From contig OZ025849.1 in NCBI GenBank assembly GCA_964019425.1, forward strand, positions 434,001 to 498,000: a stretch of 64,000 nt of DNA, written 5' to 3'. The notes beneath the pieces were generated by a model. It was not told where the DNA came from. It saw only the letters and a list, made by a program, of their open reading frames with translations, and made no database searches. The DNA comes from Flectonema sp. DT1601. Lineage: Eukaryota > Euglenozoa > Diplonemea > Diplonemida > Diplonemidae. This document shows positions 1 through 9,800 of the stretch, piece by piece; within the stretch, counting starts at the first letter, position 1, and each line of letters begins with the position of its first letter. Both the position numbers and the translations under genes were made by a program.

Positions 1-472
1 TCCGAAGGAAAATTGTTCTTAATCTTAGTCCGAAACCAACTTGTTTGTTGTCCTACGAAATTTTGCTTTTTTTTGATTGAACTGATAATTATTAATACTA
101 ACTAACTTTTCAAGCTGTAACGACCTGGTGGACAGAATCCAGTTATAATGATTCATGTCTAATATGTTGCGTGTTAACTATAAATCAAGTCCCCCCCCCC
201 TTTTTTTTTCCCTCTTATTGGGTCTTTAAAAAAAAAAAAAAAAAAAGGAAGAAGAAGAAGAAAAGTTGAGCAAAGTAACAGTCGACTGGTATCAATGTGA
301 ATGAAGAGAATCTCACAAACAGGAACCGCATTTAAGTAAAATAATTCTGTTCAGTCAGTAATATAATGTCTCGGAGCAACACAATGGGTAGCAGTATATA
401 CAGTAACATCTTTAAGTAAGTTTCAATATTATTTTTTTTTTTTTTGGTATAAAGGTTATCTACCTCACAAAA
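1..472. other. Gene-free left edge and leader of the first gene
   Basis: No credible reading frame is visible. The stretch holds C, T and A homopolymer runs near 190-246 and a T run at about 431-445, followed by AG at 453-454, which is a plausible splice acceptor 18 bases before the first start codon. The left part may be the 3' untranslated region of a gene outside the window. Confidence 0.5.
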
Positions 473-1837
473 ATGTTTTTAAGAATTAGTTTTTTGTTAT
501 GCATGCTGGCAGTTGTTAGGAGTGACGATTGTGCTGGGTTGTCACTATCATCGTGTCTCACGAGTATCACCTGCCAGTGGTTCCCGGGTCAGCAGAAATG
601 CTTTCCGATGTGTATAGAATATAATAGTAACGTCACATGCAGTGCTCAAGCACCAAGATGTTCATGGGGAGATTTTGGATGCTTCTCAGCCAGTTTACCT
701 TGTGCTCAATCATCACTCACTGATTGTACGATAGACAACGGATGTGGCGTTGTACTCGGGAATAACACCTGTCAAGACTGTACCAGCGCTAAAACAAAAG
801 AATCTTGTGGAATGATGAGCTGCTACTGGATTGAAGAAAGCTGCATATCCACACTTGGTATTTGCAACCACCCAAAAGAGACTTGTAATGACTACGGATG
901 TTACTGGAAGGACAGTTTTGACACTTGCGTAATTCCAGACGACGAAACACCACTGTGTCAATCCCCCGAAGATTCAAATTGTATTGTTTGGGAGAACAGC
1001 ACTCTGTCTTCCTGCAGTGAGGCCACCACCTACCAGCACTGTAAGTTCGAGGCATCGTGTGATTGGAGTTTCTATTCCGAATCATGTGTGGATGCTGACA
1101 TCTGTACTAGAGTTCCTGTAAGTAACTGTACTGATGTTGGATGTGTTGTAGTGATGAGCGATGTAGAAACACTTTGTACAAGTGCTCCTGCCTTCACGAG
1201 GTGTAATCAGATTACTGATGCTGATAAATGTAATGAACTCAAAACTTGTGCCACAATCGGAGAAAATGGCAAGTGTGGTGCAGTTCTAAGTTGCCACAAC
1301 TTGCCGAAAGGTGTTTGCAATAAGAAGAAGGAATGCGTCTGGTATGGCTTGGCGGGCGGCTTATGTTCTTCGAATTCGAAAACTACTACAGACAGCGTCT
1401 CATTTCAATGTGATGGTAAGCCTTGCAAGAATCTTCTCGTGAAACCTGATGTCTCATCGTTCTCTTTTCACTTTAGTTTCTTGGAGGGTCAGCCTGCTGA
1501 AGTACTTTGGGGATTGGAAACCCATTTGTACGATGCACAAGAAAACGTCTGCTACAACTGCCCATTCTGTGAACCTGGATATGTAACAAACTTGCAATCT
1601 TTTGTCACAGTCTCACACGGCCATGGTAGCTACACTCAGGAATTTTGTGTCAAGCCGAATGAATATCCAAAGCCAGATGGTCCAGAACCAGATTCAGATG
1701 GAAGTTCATTGTCCACGGGGGCTATTATTGGAATTGTTGTTGGTCTGGTTGTAGTAGTAGGTGCAATCGTTACTGGTGTTTTACTGAAGGGAAGGAAGAG
1801 GCGCTCCTACGAAGGCATCAACGATAACAACCTCTAG
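473..1837 (+). CDS. Cysteine-rich type I membrane protein
   Basis: 454 residues. Residues 1-17 form a signal peptide (basic start, hydrophobic core, cut near VRS/DD). The ectodomain, up to about residue 400, is built of roughly 35-45-residue modules of the pattern C-x(5-6)-C-x(5)-C-x-W-x(6-7)-C, for example around residues 20-43, 130-150 and 185-205; NxS/NxT glycosylation sites are frequent. A single membrane helix follows at about residues 416-440, ending in a basic KGRKRR stop-transfer and a short cytoplasmic tail. The modules resemble plexin/PSI-type small disulfide domains, but I cannot assign a family. Role is unknown; a surface or endolysosomal receptor or adhesion protein is an inference from topology alone. 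The ATG is the first after a T-run/AG site. Confidence 0.85.
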   Translation: MFLRISFLLCMLAVVRSDDCAGLSLSSCLTSITCQWFPGQQKCFPMCIEYNSNVTCSAQAPRCSWGDFGCFSASLPCAQSSLTDCTIDNGCGVVLGNNTCQDCTSAKTKESCGMMSCYWIEESCISTLGICNHPKETCNDYGCYWKDSFDTCVIPDDETPLCQSPEDSNCIVWENSTLSSCSEATTYQHCKFEASCDWSFYSESCVDADICTRVPVSNCTDVGCVVVMSDVETLCTSAPAFTRCNQITDADKCNELKTCATIGENGKCGAVLSCHNLPKGVCNKKKECVWYGLAGGLCSSNSKTTTDSVSFQCDGKPCKNLLVKPDVSSFSFHFSFLEGQPAEVLWGLETHLYDAQENVCYNCPFCEPGYVTNLQSFVTVSHGHGSYTQEFCVKPNEYPKPDGPEPDSDGSSLSTGAIIGIVVGLVVVVGAIVTGVLLKGRKRRSYEGINDNNL

Positions 1838-2154
1838 GCTGTATTGGTCATCATATGACTTATAAAATAAAAATTAAAAAAATCTAATCAAAATGTGAAA
1901 CAGAAGATTTCTTAATCAGGGAAACATGCGGTGCATGACTCTTATACTGATGACACTTCGATTCATAGAATAAAGAGATCCGTACATCGCCAGTTTTTGT
2001 TAGAAAAACGGTTTAGCTGATAACGCGCTCTCAATTTTTTTACTTATTCGTTCTTCCTCCTCTCATCAACTTCTCTCTTTCTTGCTCTCTTTTTATTGTG
2101 TGGACACAATCGGGAGGTCCGATATTCTGAGAACTTACTCTCGAGTTCCTCTAT

Positions 2155-2370
2155 TTGCTTATCGTAGGCAGATATATCCAGACTGCGTGCTGTTCCCTTG
2201 CAAAAAAGAATGTATTTGTTATTTATTCTTGATTAGCGATCGTCACGACGCTTATTGCTTATTGTAAGCAGATAAATCCAGCCTGCGTGCTGTTCTCGTA
2301 ATCTCTTTTTTATCCCTTGCAAAAAATGAATGTGTTTGTTATTTATTATTAACTTGCGATCATCACGACG
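2155..2370. repeat. Imperfect tandem direct repeat, two copies
   Basis: Copy 1 spans about 2155-2250 and copy 2 about 2255-2370. Both read TTGCTTAT, then GCAGATA-ATCCAG, CTGCGTGCTGTTC, CCCTTGCAAAAAA, TGTTATTTATT and end in TCACGACG. Copy 2 has an insertion of about 20 bases after CTGTTC and scattered substitutions. It lies in the spacer between the Cys-rich membrane protein and the cullin; the rest of this spacer (1838-2704) is AT-rich with no gene seen. Confidence 0.75.
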
Positions 2371-2680
2371 AGCTTCTAGCTAACCGTGGTCGAAAAAAGA
2401 AAAAATAAAAATAATAATTCTATGTTCTAAGAGCGTGTTTTTCCCATTCCAATGATTATTTTTTTTTATTATTATTTTTCTTGTTTTATTGTGCACAGCT
2501 GTAAAAATCAATCAGCTGGACAAAAAAAAAAAAAAATATTAAAAAAAATAAATATCACCAAAACAAGAAAAAGTGATTTCTTAGTTATTATTATTTATCA
2601 CATCTTTATAAATATTAAACATACCTTTCATTACTATCCTGCATGTGACAACAAAAGTAGTCGAGTCTATTTAATTAACC

Positions 2681-2696
2681 TTTTACCTTACCACAG
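2681..2696 (+). promoter_or_regulatory. Probable trans-splice acceptor for the cullin gene
   Basis: A pyrimidine tract ends in CCACAG with AG at 2695-2696, eight bases before the ATG at 2705. An upstream frame of 95 codons crosses this site in another phase and is not coding. Confidence 0.6.
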
Positions 2697-2704
2697 GCAT
2701 CACA

Positions 2705-4999
2705 ATGAAAGAAGATGGCAGCGTTACGATGGATGTTGAAAATGATGAATTAGAAGAGAAATGGGCTGAGCTCACTGAAGCTTTTCAAATGCTTTTGAAA
2801 GTAGTTGAATCTGGGTATCAGAAACCATTTGATTTGAAGAAATACATTCGATACTATACAATCGTATACGACCTTTCGACAAATGAAAAACTTGGACCAG
2901 ATAGTATTAATCCCAAACAACAGATTACAGCAATCCTCTACAAAAGATACGGAGAACTAATGACTGGCTACTTAAGAGAAAGACAAATCGATCCGGATGG
3001 ACAGTCCAGTGATGAGCTTGTTAAACTGGTTGTTAGAAGATGGAACAACCATAAAATTATTGTTGAGTGGATGAGGAAGCTATTCGTTTACATTGACAGG
3101 TACTACACTGAGCATAACAACTGTGATACTCTAGCGGAAAACGGACTTAAATGTTTTTTTGATGAAATCTACACTTCCATTAAAGTCCCTCTCAGAGTTG
3201 CTCTTTTTAAGAACATTCAAAGTGAGCGAACTGGAGAAACTGTTGACCGAATTCTTCTAAAAGAAGCGATCGATTTGTTTGTTGACATGGGACAGGGAAC
3301 GTTACAGGCTTACAGTACTGACTTTGAAAAACCGTTCTTAGAATTTACTGAAAACTTCTATGAGAGAGAGGCTTCACGATGGGTGGCAGAGAACAGTGCT
3401 ACAGAATACTTGAAGAAAGCTGAACAGAGACTTAATGAAGAAATTCAGAGAGCACAAGCTTGCCTACACAGCAATTCAGAAAAAGCGCTTACCACGGCAG
3501 TTGAAACAGTGGTGTTAAAGGAACATCAGAGAACACTTTTAGAAATGGAGAATTCTGGATTTATAGCTCTCTTACGCGATCAACGTCTTGAAGACTTGAG
3601 TAGAATGTACAAACTATTTTCTAGACTCCCTCAAGGGTTGGATTTGATCGCCCAATTGCTCTACGAGTACGTAACAAATGAAGGAAAACAAGTCGTATCG
3701 AGGCATAGCAACAGTAGTGATTTATGTTTTAAGTCATACACGAATGACCTTTTGGAATTGCATAAGAAATATCGAAGTATTCTAATGAATCAGTTGAACA
3801 ACGATCCGATATTTCAAAAAGCTGTTAAAGATGCTTTTGAAGCTTTTATTAATCAGCAATTACAGTGTAGTGTGAAGGGTGCACCTCCGGGAACTCCATC
3901 AGCGAAGATCTTTTCAAGCGAGCTGATCGCAAACTACTGCGACATGTTAATGAAAAACGGAGGTGAGAAGATGGGTGAAGACGAGCTTGAGGACCTCATA
4001 GAACAGGTAGTCTCCTTATTCGGATACATAAACGACAAGGATCTGTTTCAGGAATTCTATCGTAAGCAATTATCAAAGAGACTACTGATGACTAATGTGA
4101 ATGATGATGTTGAACGTTCGTTAATTTCAAAGTTAAAAATGAGACAAGGAGCCCCATACACCTCCCGTCTTGAGGGAATGATAACTGATAAGAATCTAAG
4201 CTCTGAACTTCAACAGAAATTTAAAACTTATCAAAATGAGAATTCAATTTCTTTTGGATTTGATTTTACAGTTCAAGTTTTAACAACAGGTTTCTGGCCA
4301 GCATTCCAAAGCCACACTTTAGAAGTACCCCTACAGGTGAAATCATCAATTACAACTTTCGGTAAGTTCTACGACGCACGAACTCAATCAAGAAAGCTTC
4401 GATGGGTGCACTCTCTGGGTACCGTCACACTTGATGGTTCCTTTAACAAGCAGAAATTTCAGCTACAGATGAATACCTTTCAAGCTTCTATCCTTTTATT
4501 ACTGAACCTTCAAGATTCATATTCGGGAGAGGAATTCGTTAAGACCTTAGCACTGCCTTGGGATGAGGTAAAAAAAGCATTGCAGTCACTCGCAGTTGGT
4601 AAGTACAAGCTTATCCTAAAGCAGGCTCCTGAAGGGAAAAAACCGACAAAGGGAATCGAAGAAACTGATGTATTTTCTGTGAATGCAGACTTTTCTGATA
4701 AATCAAGAAAGTTAAAGATTCCTGTCGTTGTGACGAAGGTTAACTTGAAAGCTTCTCAACAAACACAACAGACGGTTGAAGAAGACCGTAGACACGCTAT
4801 TGAAGCGTGCATTGTCAGAATTATGAAAGGAAGAAAACAAATGGACCATCCGTTACTTATTGGTGAGTGCATCTCTCAACTAGCTGATCATTTCCACCCT
4901 GATCCACGACACATTAAGAAACGGATCGAAGATTTAATCGCTAGAGAATACCTTGAGCGTGATAGTGATAAACCCAGCCTATACCGCTACCTTGCATAA
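2705..4999 (+). CDS. CUL1: Cullin-1-type ubiquitin ligase scaffold
   Basis: 764 residues, the normal cullin length. The N-terminal helical cullin repeats run over about residues 15-400, the cullin homology region over about 400-650, and a winged-helix neddylation domain closes the protein. The neddylation motif IVRIMK is intact, with the acceptor lysine near residue 708, and the end SLYRYLA matches the typical Y-x-Y-L-A tail of cullins. In the family, the N-terminal part binds an adaptor such as Skp1 and the C-terminal part binds the RING protein Rbx1, so that substrates are ubiquitinated by SCF-type complexes in cytosol and nucleus. Cullin-1 rather than cullin-3 or -4 is judged from the N-terminal region and is less certain. 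The start follows a clear acceptor by eight bases. Confidence 0.93.
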   Translation: MKEDGSVTMDVENDELEEKWAELTEAFQMLLKVVESGYQKPFDLKKYIRYYTIVYDLSTNEKLGPDSINPKQQITAILYKRYGELMTGYLRERQIDPDGQSSDELVKLVVRRWNNHKIIVEWMRKLFVYIDRYYTEHNNCDTLAENGLKCFFDEIYTSIKVPLRVALFKNIQSERTGETVDRILLKEAIDLFVDMGQGTLQAYSTDFEKPFLEFTENFYEREASRWVAENSATEYLKKAEQRLNEEIQRAQACLHSNSEKALTTAVETVVLKEHQRTLLEMENSGFIALLRDQRLEDLSRMYKLFSRLPQGLDLIAQLLYEYVTNEGKQVVSRHSNSSDLCFKSYTNDLLELHKKYRSILMNQLNNDPIFQKAVKDAFEAFINQQLQCSVKGAPPGTPSAKIFSSELIANYCDMLMKNGGEKMGEDELEDLIEQVVSLFGYINDKDLFQEFYRKQLSKRLLMTNVNDDVERSLISKLKMRQGAPYTSRLEGMITDKNLSSELQQKFKTYQNENSISFGFDFTVQVLTTGFWPAFQSHTLEVPLQVKSSITTFGKFYDARTQSRKLRWVHSLGTVTLDGSFNKQKFQLQMNTFQASILLLLNLQDSYSGEEFVKTLALPWDEVKKALQSLAVGKYKLILKQAPEGKKPTKGIEETDVFSVNADFSDKSRKLKIPVVVTKVNLKASQQTQQTVEEDRRHAIEACIVRIMKGRKQMDHPLLIGECISQLADHFHPDPRHIKKRIEDLIAREYLERDSDKPSLYRYLA

Positions 5000-6898
5000 A
5001 AAAAAGAAAAAGAAAAAAGTACTATGCGGGAATATTGAGCACGATGATGAGTGCGGAGGAAGGGTGTTGTCGCATCACGTTTTTTTTTTTTTTTTTTTGA
5101 TGTTTCGGATCAAAAACAAAATAACAAAAAAAAAAAAAAAAAAAAAGGCTAGGAAGATAAAAAGAGAATTAAAAGAGTTTTTTTCTATAGAAACGAGCTT
5201 ACCATTCCGAAAGGTTCTTTTTGTGTTGAGGTAACAAAAGTGAAATAGAATAGTCAAATAAAACTAACTTTGATTTGCTCAATCGCAAACAAAGGACTAC
5301 ATGTCTTTCTTCTTTCAAGAAGAAAATGAAGAAGGGGGAAGAAAAAAAAAAAAGAATATTCAAAAGCACACATATCTGCTGGTTAATAGCATCTATCCTA
5401 CTTTGGCACGTTGTCCCTTTTTTTTTTAAAATACTACCCCCTCCCCCAACACTTCCCCATCCCTTATTAGAACTCTCTTTGTTCGTTGATATTTCTTATT
5501 TATTTATTTATTTATTTTGCTAATAAGTCACAACCAGTAGTGTGTGTGTTGTTGTGTGTGGTGTGAAATTCACCTCTACTGCTCTTTTCGAAAAGGCTGT
5601 TAAAACGTTGTCGTGCATGTCTCTCCTGGGCACGACGCAGAGTGACCTGCACACGGTACACTTTTCGAGTTCAGGTTTTCCACATATTCCTCGCTTTAGG
5701 TTCATGTGTTAGTCATGTTTAATAATAATATAGAAGAAAAAAAAAAAAGAAAAAGAAAAAGTCCTTTCACCCAATTCGTTCCCCTCACGGTCCCCTTTGT
5801 CGCAGGCCAATGGTAGATTAACTTTGAGTAATTAAAAACAATTAAAAAAAAAAAAAAAATCGGAGAGGAGCAAAAAAAAGAAGAAGATAACCTGTCCGAG
5901 GACGTAAAAGGAAATGAATGATTGCCTCGGGAGAGCGAAATTACCCGCAGTTTTCGAAAACAAAATTTAATAAATTCTTTCCCTTTTGTCCCTTTGTTTA
6001 CTAATCTCATTTTTTTTTTTTTTTTTTTGAAAGTGTTTTCTTTGTATCGGTATCGTTTGAGAGTGCCTGCGTAAATATTTGTTTGTTTTCTTAGTTTTGA
6101 AGAATTGTTTTTTTTTTTTTTTTTTTTTTTTTTTGAACCTCCAACGTGCATAAAAGTATTTTGTTGCTTATCTTGTCTTTTTTAATTCCACTTATTTTTT
6201 TGCCTTTTGCTATCAGCACAGTGGGTCCAGGAGAACCAATTGGCATGCTGTTTCTCCTTTCTTCTCACATAGTGGTAGCATGTAAACTTTTCTTTTTGCA
6301 CGGTGCAGAAACACCCTCCCCAATTGTTTTCTGTTCTCTTCGGGTTCTAATTCTTGCTAGTCCTTATTAACCAACACCTGGAGCGGTTTTTTTTTTATCT
6401 TGTAAAAAAAAAAAAAAAAAAAAAAGAGGAAAGAATCAATAGCGATTGGGATACTTGTATTCGGACGGTGCCACATAATAAGATTAAAAGCAAACAAAAG
6501 ATTTTAAGGAAAAAAAAAAAAAAAAAAAAAAAAAAAATAAGCAATCGCCCTGCTGCCGCCTAACCTTCGCTTGTGAAAAAGTAAGCGATACAACGTTGAT
6601 TAAAACTAATTGGCTGACTTAAGAAATATTTTCATTAAACTTATCCATGAAAAGTTAATAGTATTTTACCTTACAGTTTTGAGAAATTTAAGTTTGTTTG
6701 CGGGATGAAATTTGTAGGCTAAAATCACAACTCTTTTTCTTTTCTCTATAGCATCCGTACTAATAAAAAAAAAAATAAAAAAAAAAGAGATTTTTTTTTT
6801 TTTAAAATTAAAAATGTTCTGACAATCCCGAGTAGGAGAGAGTAAAAAGGAACAAACGAGAGAGTTTTAAAAAAAATCTACGAAAAAATATATCTGCA
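5000..6898. other. Long homopolymer-rich spacer
   Basis: No gene is supported; open frames on either strand are made of poly(A)/poly(T)-coded lysine and phenylalanine. The less simple part, 5520-5705, contains a 7-base perfect stem (5610-5616 with 5630-5636). A pyrimidine tract ending in CTATAG at 6750-6751 is the best acceptor for the channel gene and would give a leader of about 147 bases with a two-codon upstream frame. Confidence 0.6.
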
Positions 6899-9800
6899 AT
6901 GGAGGCGCAGGCACGAGCAAGGAAAGGACAGCGTAATAGTTTAGTATTTGCGCTTGCAGGGTCGGGGAGTGAAGACGGGGGCGAGTTGAAGGGAGGAGTC
7001 ATCTTGTCGGTCCCTCCAGATGGAAGTCACGTTGTTGGGATTCGTGCTACAGGAGCAAATGCTCGAGAATTGTCGGCATTGCAAAACCCGACGATTACTC
7101 TACCTAAGAAGGATCTTGATCTACGAGAAGTTAAAGATAAAGTTGGTTTACAACATCGTTCTTTATTCTTATTCACAAACGACAACACCCTGAGAATTAT
7201 TATATTCAGGGCAACTCATCATAAGATATTCGAAGCGACGATTATCATTTTGATCTTCACTAACTGCCTCTTCTTAGCCATGGACGATCCAACAGTCGGA
7301 CCCGCTGATGAACCCTCGTACTTACGAAGTGTTGAGATAGCATTTACAGTGGTATTCGCAGTGGAGATGTGTTTGAAAGTCTTCGGCCAAGGATTCTGTC
7401 TTCACGAGGGTTCTTATCTGAGAAACGGTTGGAACGTTTTGGATTTTATAATTGTGTTGTTTTCATTTTTAGCATTCTTGCCATTCTTTGGTAACTACAG
7501 CGCCATTAGAATGCTACGGGTACTTCGTCCTCTCCGATCCATCAACGGTATCCAGGGATTAAAAAATATCGTAAACGGGTTGTTATTTTCAGTCAGAAAA
7601 CTCGTAAACGTGATCGCATTAACTGCATTTTTATTCGCGATTTTCGGAATCATAGGCGTTCAGTTATTCACAACTGCGACATTCACTCACAGATGTCAAG
7701 AGTGTCACAGTGATGATGGTATTCCTTGTTCTCAATTAGAACTAAAGGCTGGAGAGCATTGCCCTAACTGTCCAAAAGATTCAACTTATAACTATACACT
7801 TCTTATTGATGAGCAGTCGTTTTGTACTCCTGGAGCGAAGTACACTCAGGGTTTGGGATACTTTTGGGGACGTCCATGTCAAGATGGATGGTCTTGCGTT
7901 GACTTTGGAAAAAATCCAAACTACGGCTTCACATCATTTGACAACATCGGAGCAGCATTCTTAGCAATCTTCCAATGCATCACTATGGAAGGATGGGTTG
8001 ATATTATGTACATAGTTCAAGACGTTTGGGGAACACCTGGAGTATTGTACTTCGTGATGCTGGTAATATTGGGTTCATTTTTCGTATTAAACCTTGCACT
8101 TGCTGTTATCAACGAGCAGTTTAATACCATCAGAGCAGACACTGAAAGAGAGCGATGGGCTCAAATCGATGCAATGCATCAAGCTTTACTCCTGGCTGAA
8201 GTTACAATAGACGGGTCTGATCCACAAGTTGGTGATTCAATGTTTGTAAGAGACAGTGCGAATGATGGATGGCAAAGTGGTATTATAGTAGACCTAAATA
8301 ACGGAGGACCTCCGATTGTTAAAACTAATGACTCAGTAGAGCGTACATGGTTGCTTTATCAACCTGAAGAAGACGGATATTCGAAATGTGAAGAAGGAAT
8401 GGAACACACAATTCAATCAAATTCCTTCGTTGACGACGTTGAGGAACTTATTGAACCAGTGCAAGACCAACCTCATTATACGTCACCAATACCACGACAA
8501 AAGTTAACAAACAGAACCCTCCCCGTTGAAGAGATGCCTAAACGAAATACAGTTGTTCAGTTGTGGTATAGGCTCAGATGGTTCGCTTTTGGGATAGTTA
8601 CGTTTAAATTATTTCAACCGTTTATCATAACATGTATTGTTGTTAACACTGCTATATTGGCTTCAGAATTTCATAATCAACCGACGACTTTGTTGAAAAT
8701 ATTTGATCTAGCTAACCTTGTACTCACTGCGATATTCCTCGTAGAGATGCTGTTGAAATTAATGGCTTCAGGGTTTAGAGGATATGTGGATGATGCTTTT
8801 AATGTTTTAGATGGTGCTGTCGTTGTGTCTTCTGTTGTTGAATTTGCATTGGCTGGTGAAAATAACGTCTCTGTCTTCCGAGCCCTTCGACTACTGCGAG
8901 TCTTCAAACTTTTGAAGAATTTTCCAGGTCTGAGAAAACTAATTTCTGTTTGTCTACATGCAGTTAGAGATACTGGGTATTTAAACTTGATTATTAGCTT
9001 ATACATTTTTATTGCTGCTCTGGTTGGAATGCAGTTTTTTGGAGGCAATTTCCTCTTCCCCGAAAGAGAAGAACCAAAACCAAGAGCAACTTTCAACAGT
9101 TTTTACTGGTCTTTCCTATCAGTCTTTCAGATTCTTACAAGAGACGATTGGGTTGTTGTAATGTGGGATGCTATGCTTAGTAGCGGTTGGTGGTCGACGT
9201 TGTACTTTCTGTTTTTGGTTATTTGCGGTGACTTTTTAATATTAAACCTCTTCATGGCTATTTTAATTCAATCTTTTGACTCTTCGATGCTCGGCCTCGC
9301 CGAAGACGGCGAAGAGGAAGACGAGGATGAAATTGCACCCCCAGAAGCCCTCACAAGAGAAGAGCGTCACCGAGCATCGTTAATGTCAAACCCAGTCATG
9401 AAGAGAGCATCAGCAATGGTGTCTATGATTCATAAAACACCAGTTGTATCATCTAACGCATTGGATGTAAGAAACGCCAGTTCGTCATCAGAAGCTAACA
9501 GAGATCAGAATAGTGAAACCCAACCCGAAGCTCACAGTGAAAACATCCTAAGCTCAGCTCTCACCAGAGTTGGCAGCACATTATCGTCATTAAATAAAAC
9601 ACCTCCACTAACAGCAAAAGAATTGCAAAAATCTGTGACCATGAGCAGTATGCGTAAGAGGTCTGGTGTTGGACGAAGAGCTACATTCATGTGGACTGAC
9701 CCAGCAGAAGGGAATTATAATCGCAATCACTATCGTGACAATAATGATGGAGTGCAAAGCCGTAAAAGTAGAATATCATTTCTCGAATCCCAAACTGAGT

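Noticed and set aside
5702-6151. 149-residue minus-strand frame in the spacer
   Set aside because: It is made of poly-Lys and poly-Phe runs coded by homopolymers and starts next to an A/T run.
8677-9096. 139-residue minus-strand frame inside the channel gene
   Set aside because: It is antisense to a conserved membrane repeat and has no family features; a shadow frame.
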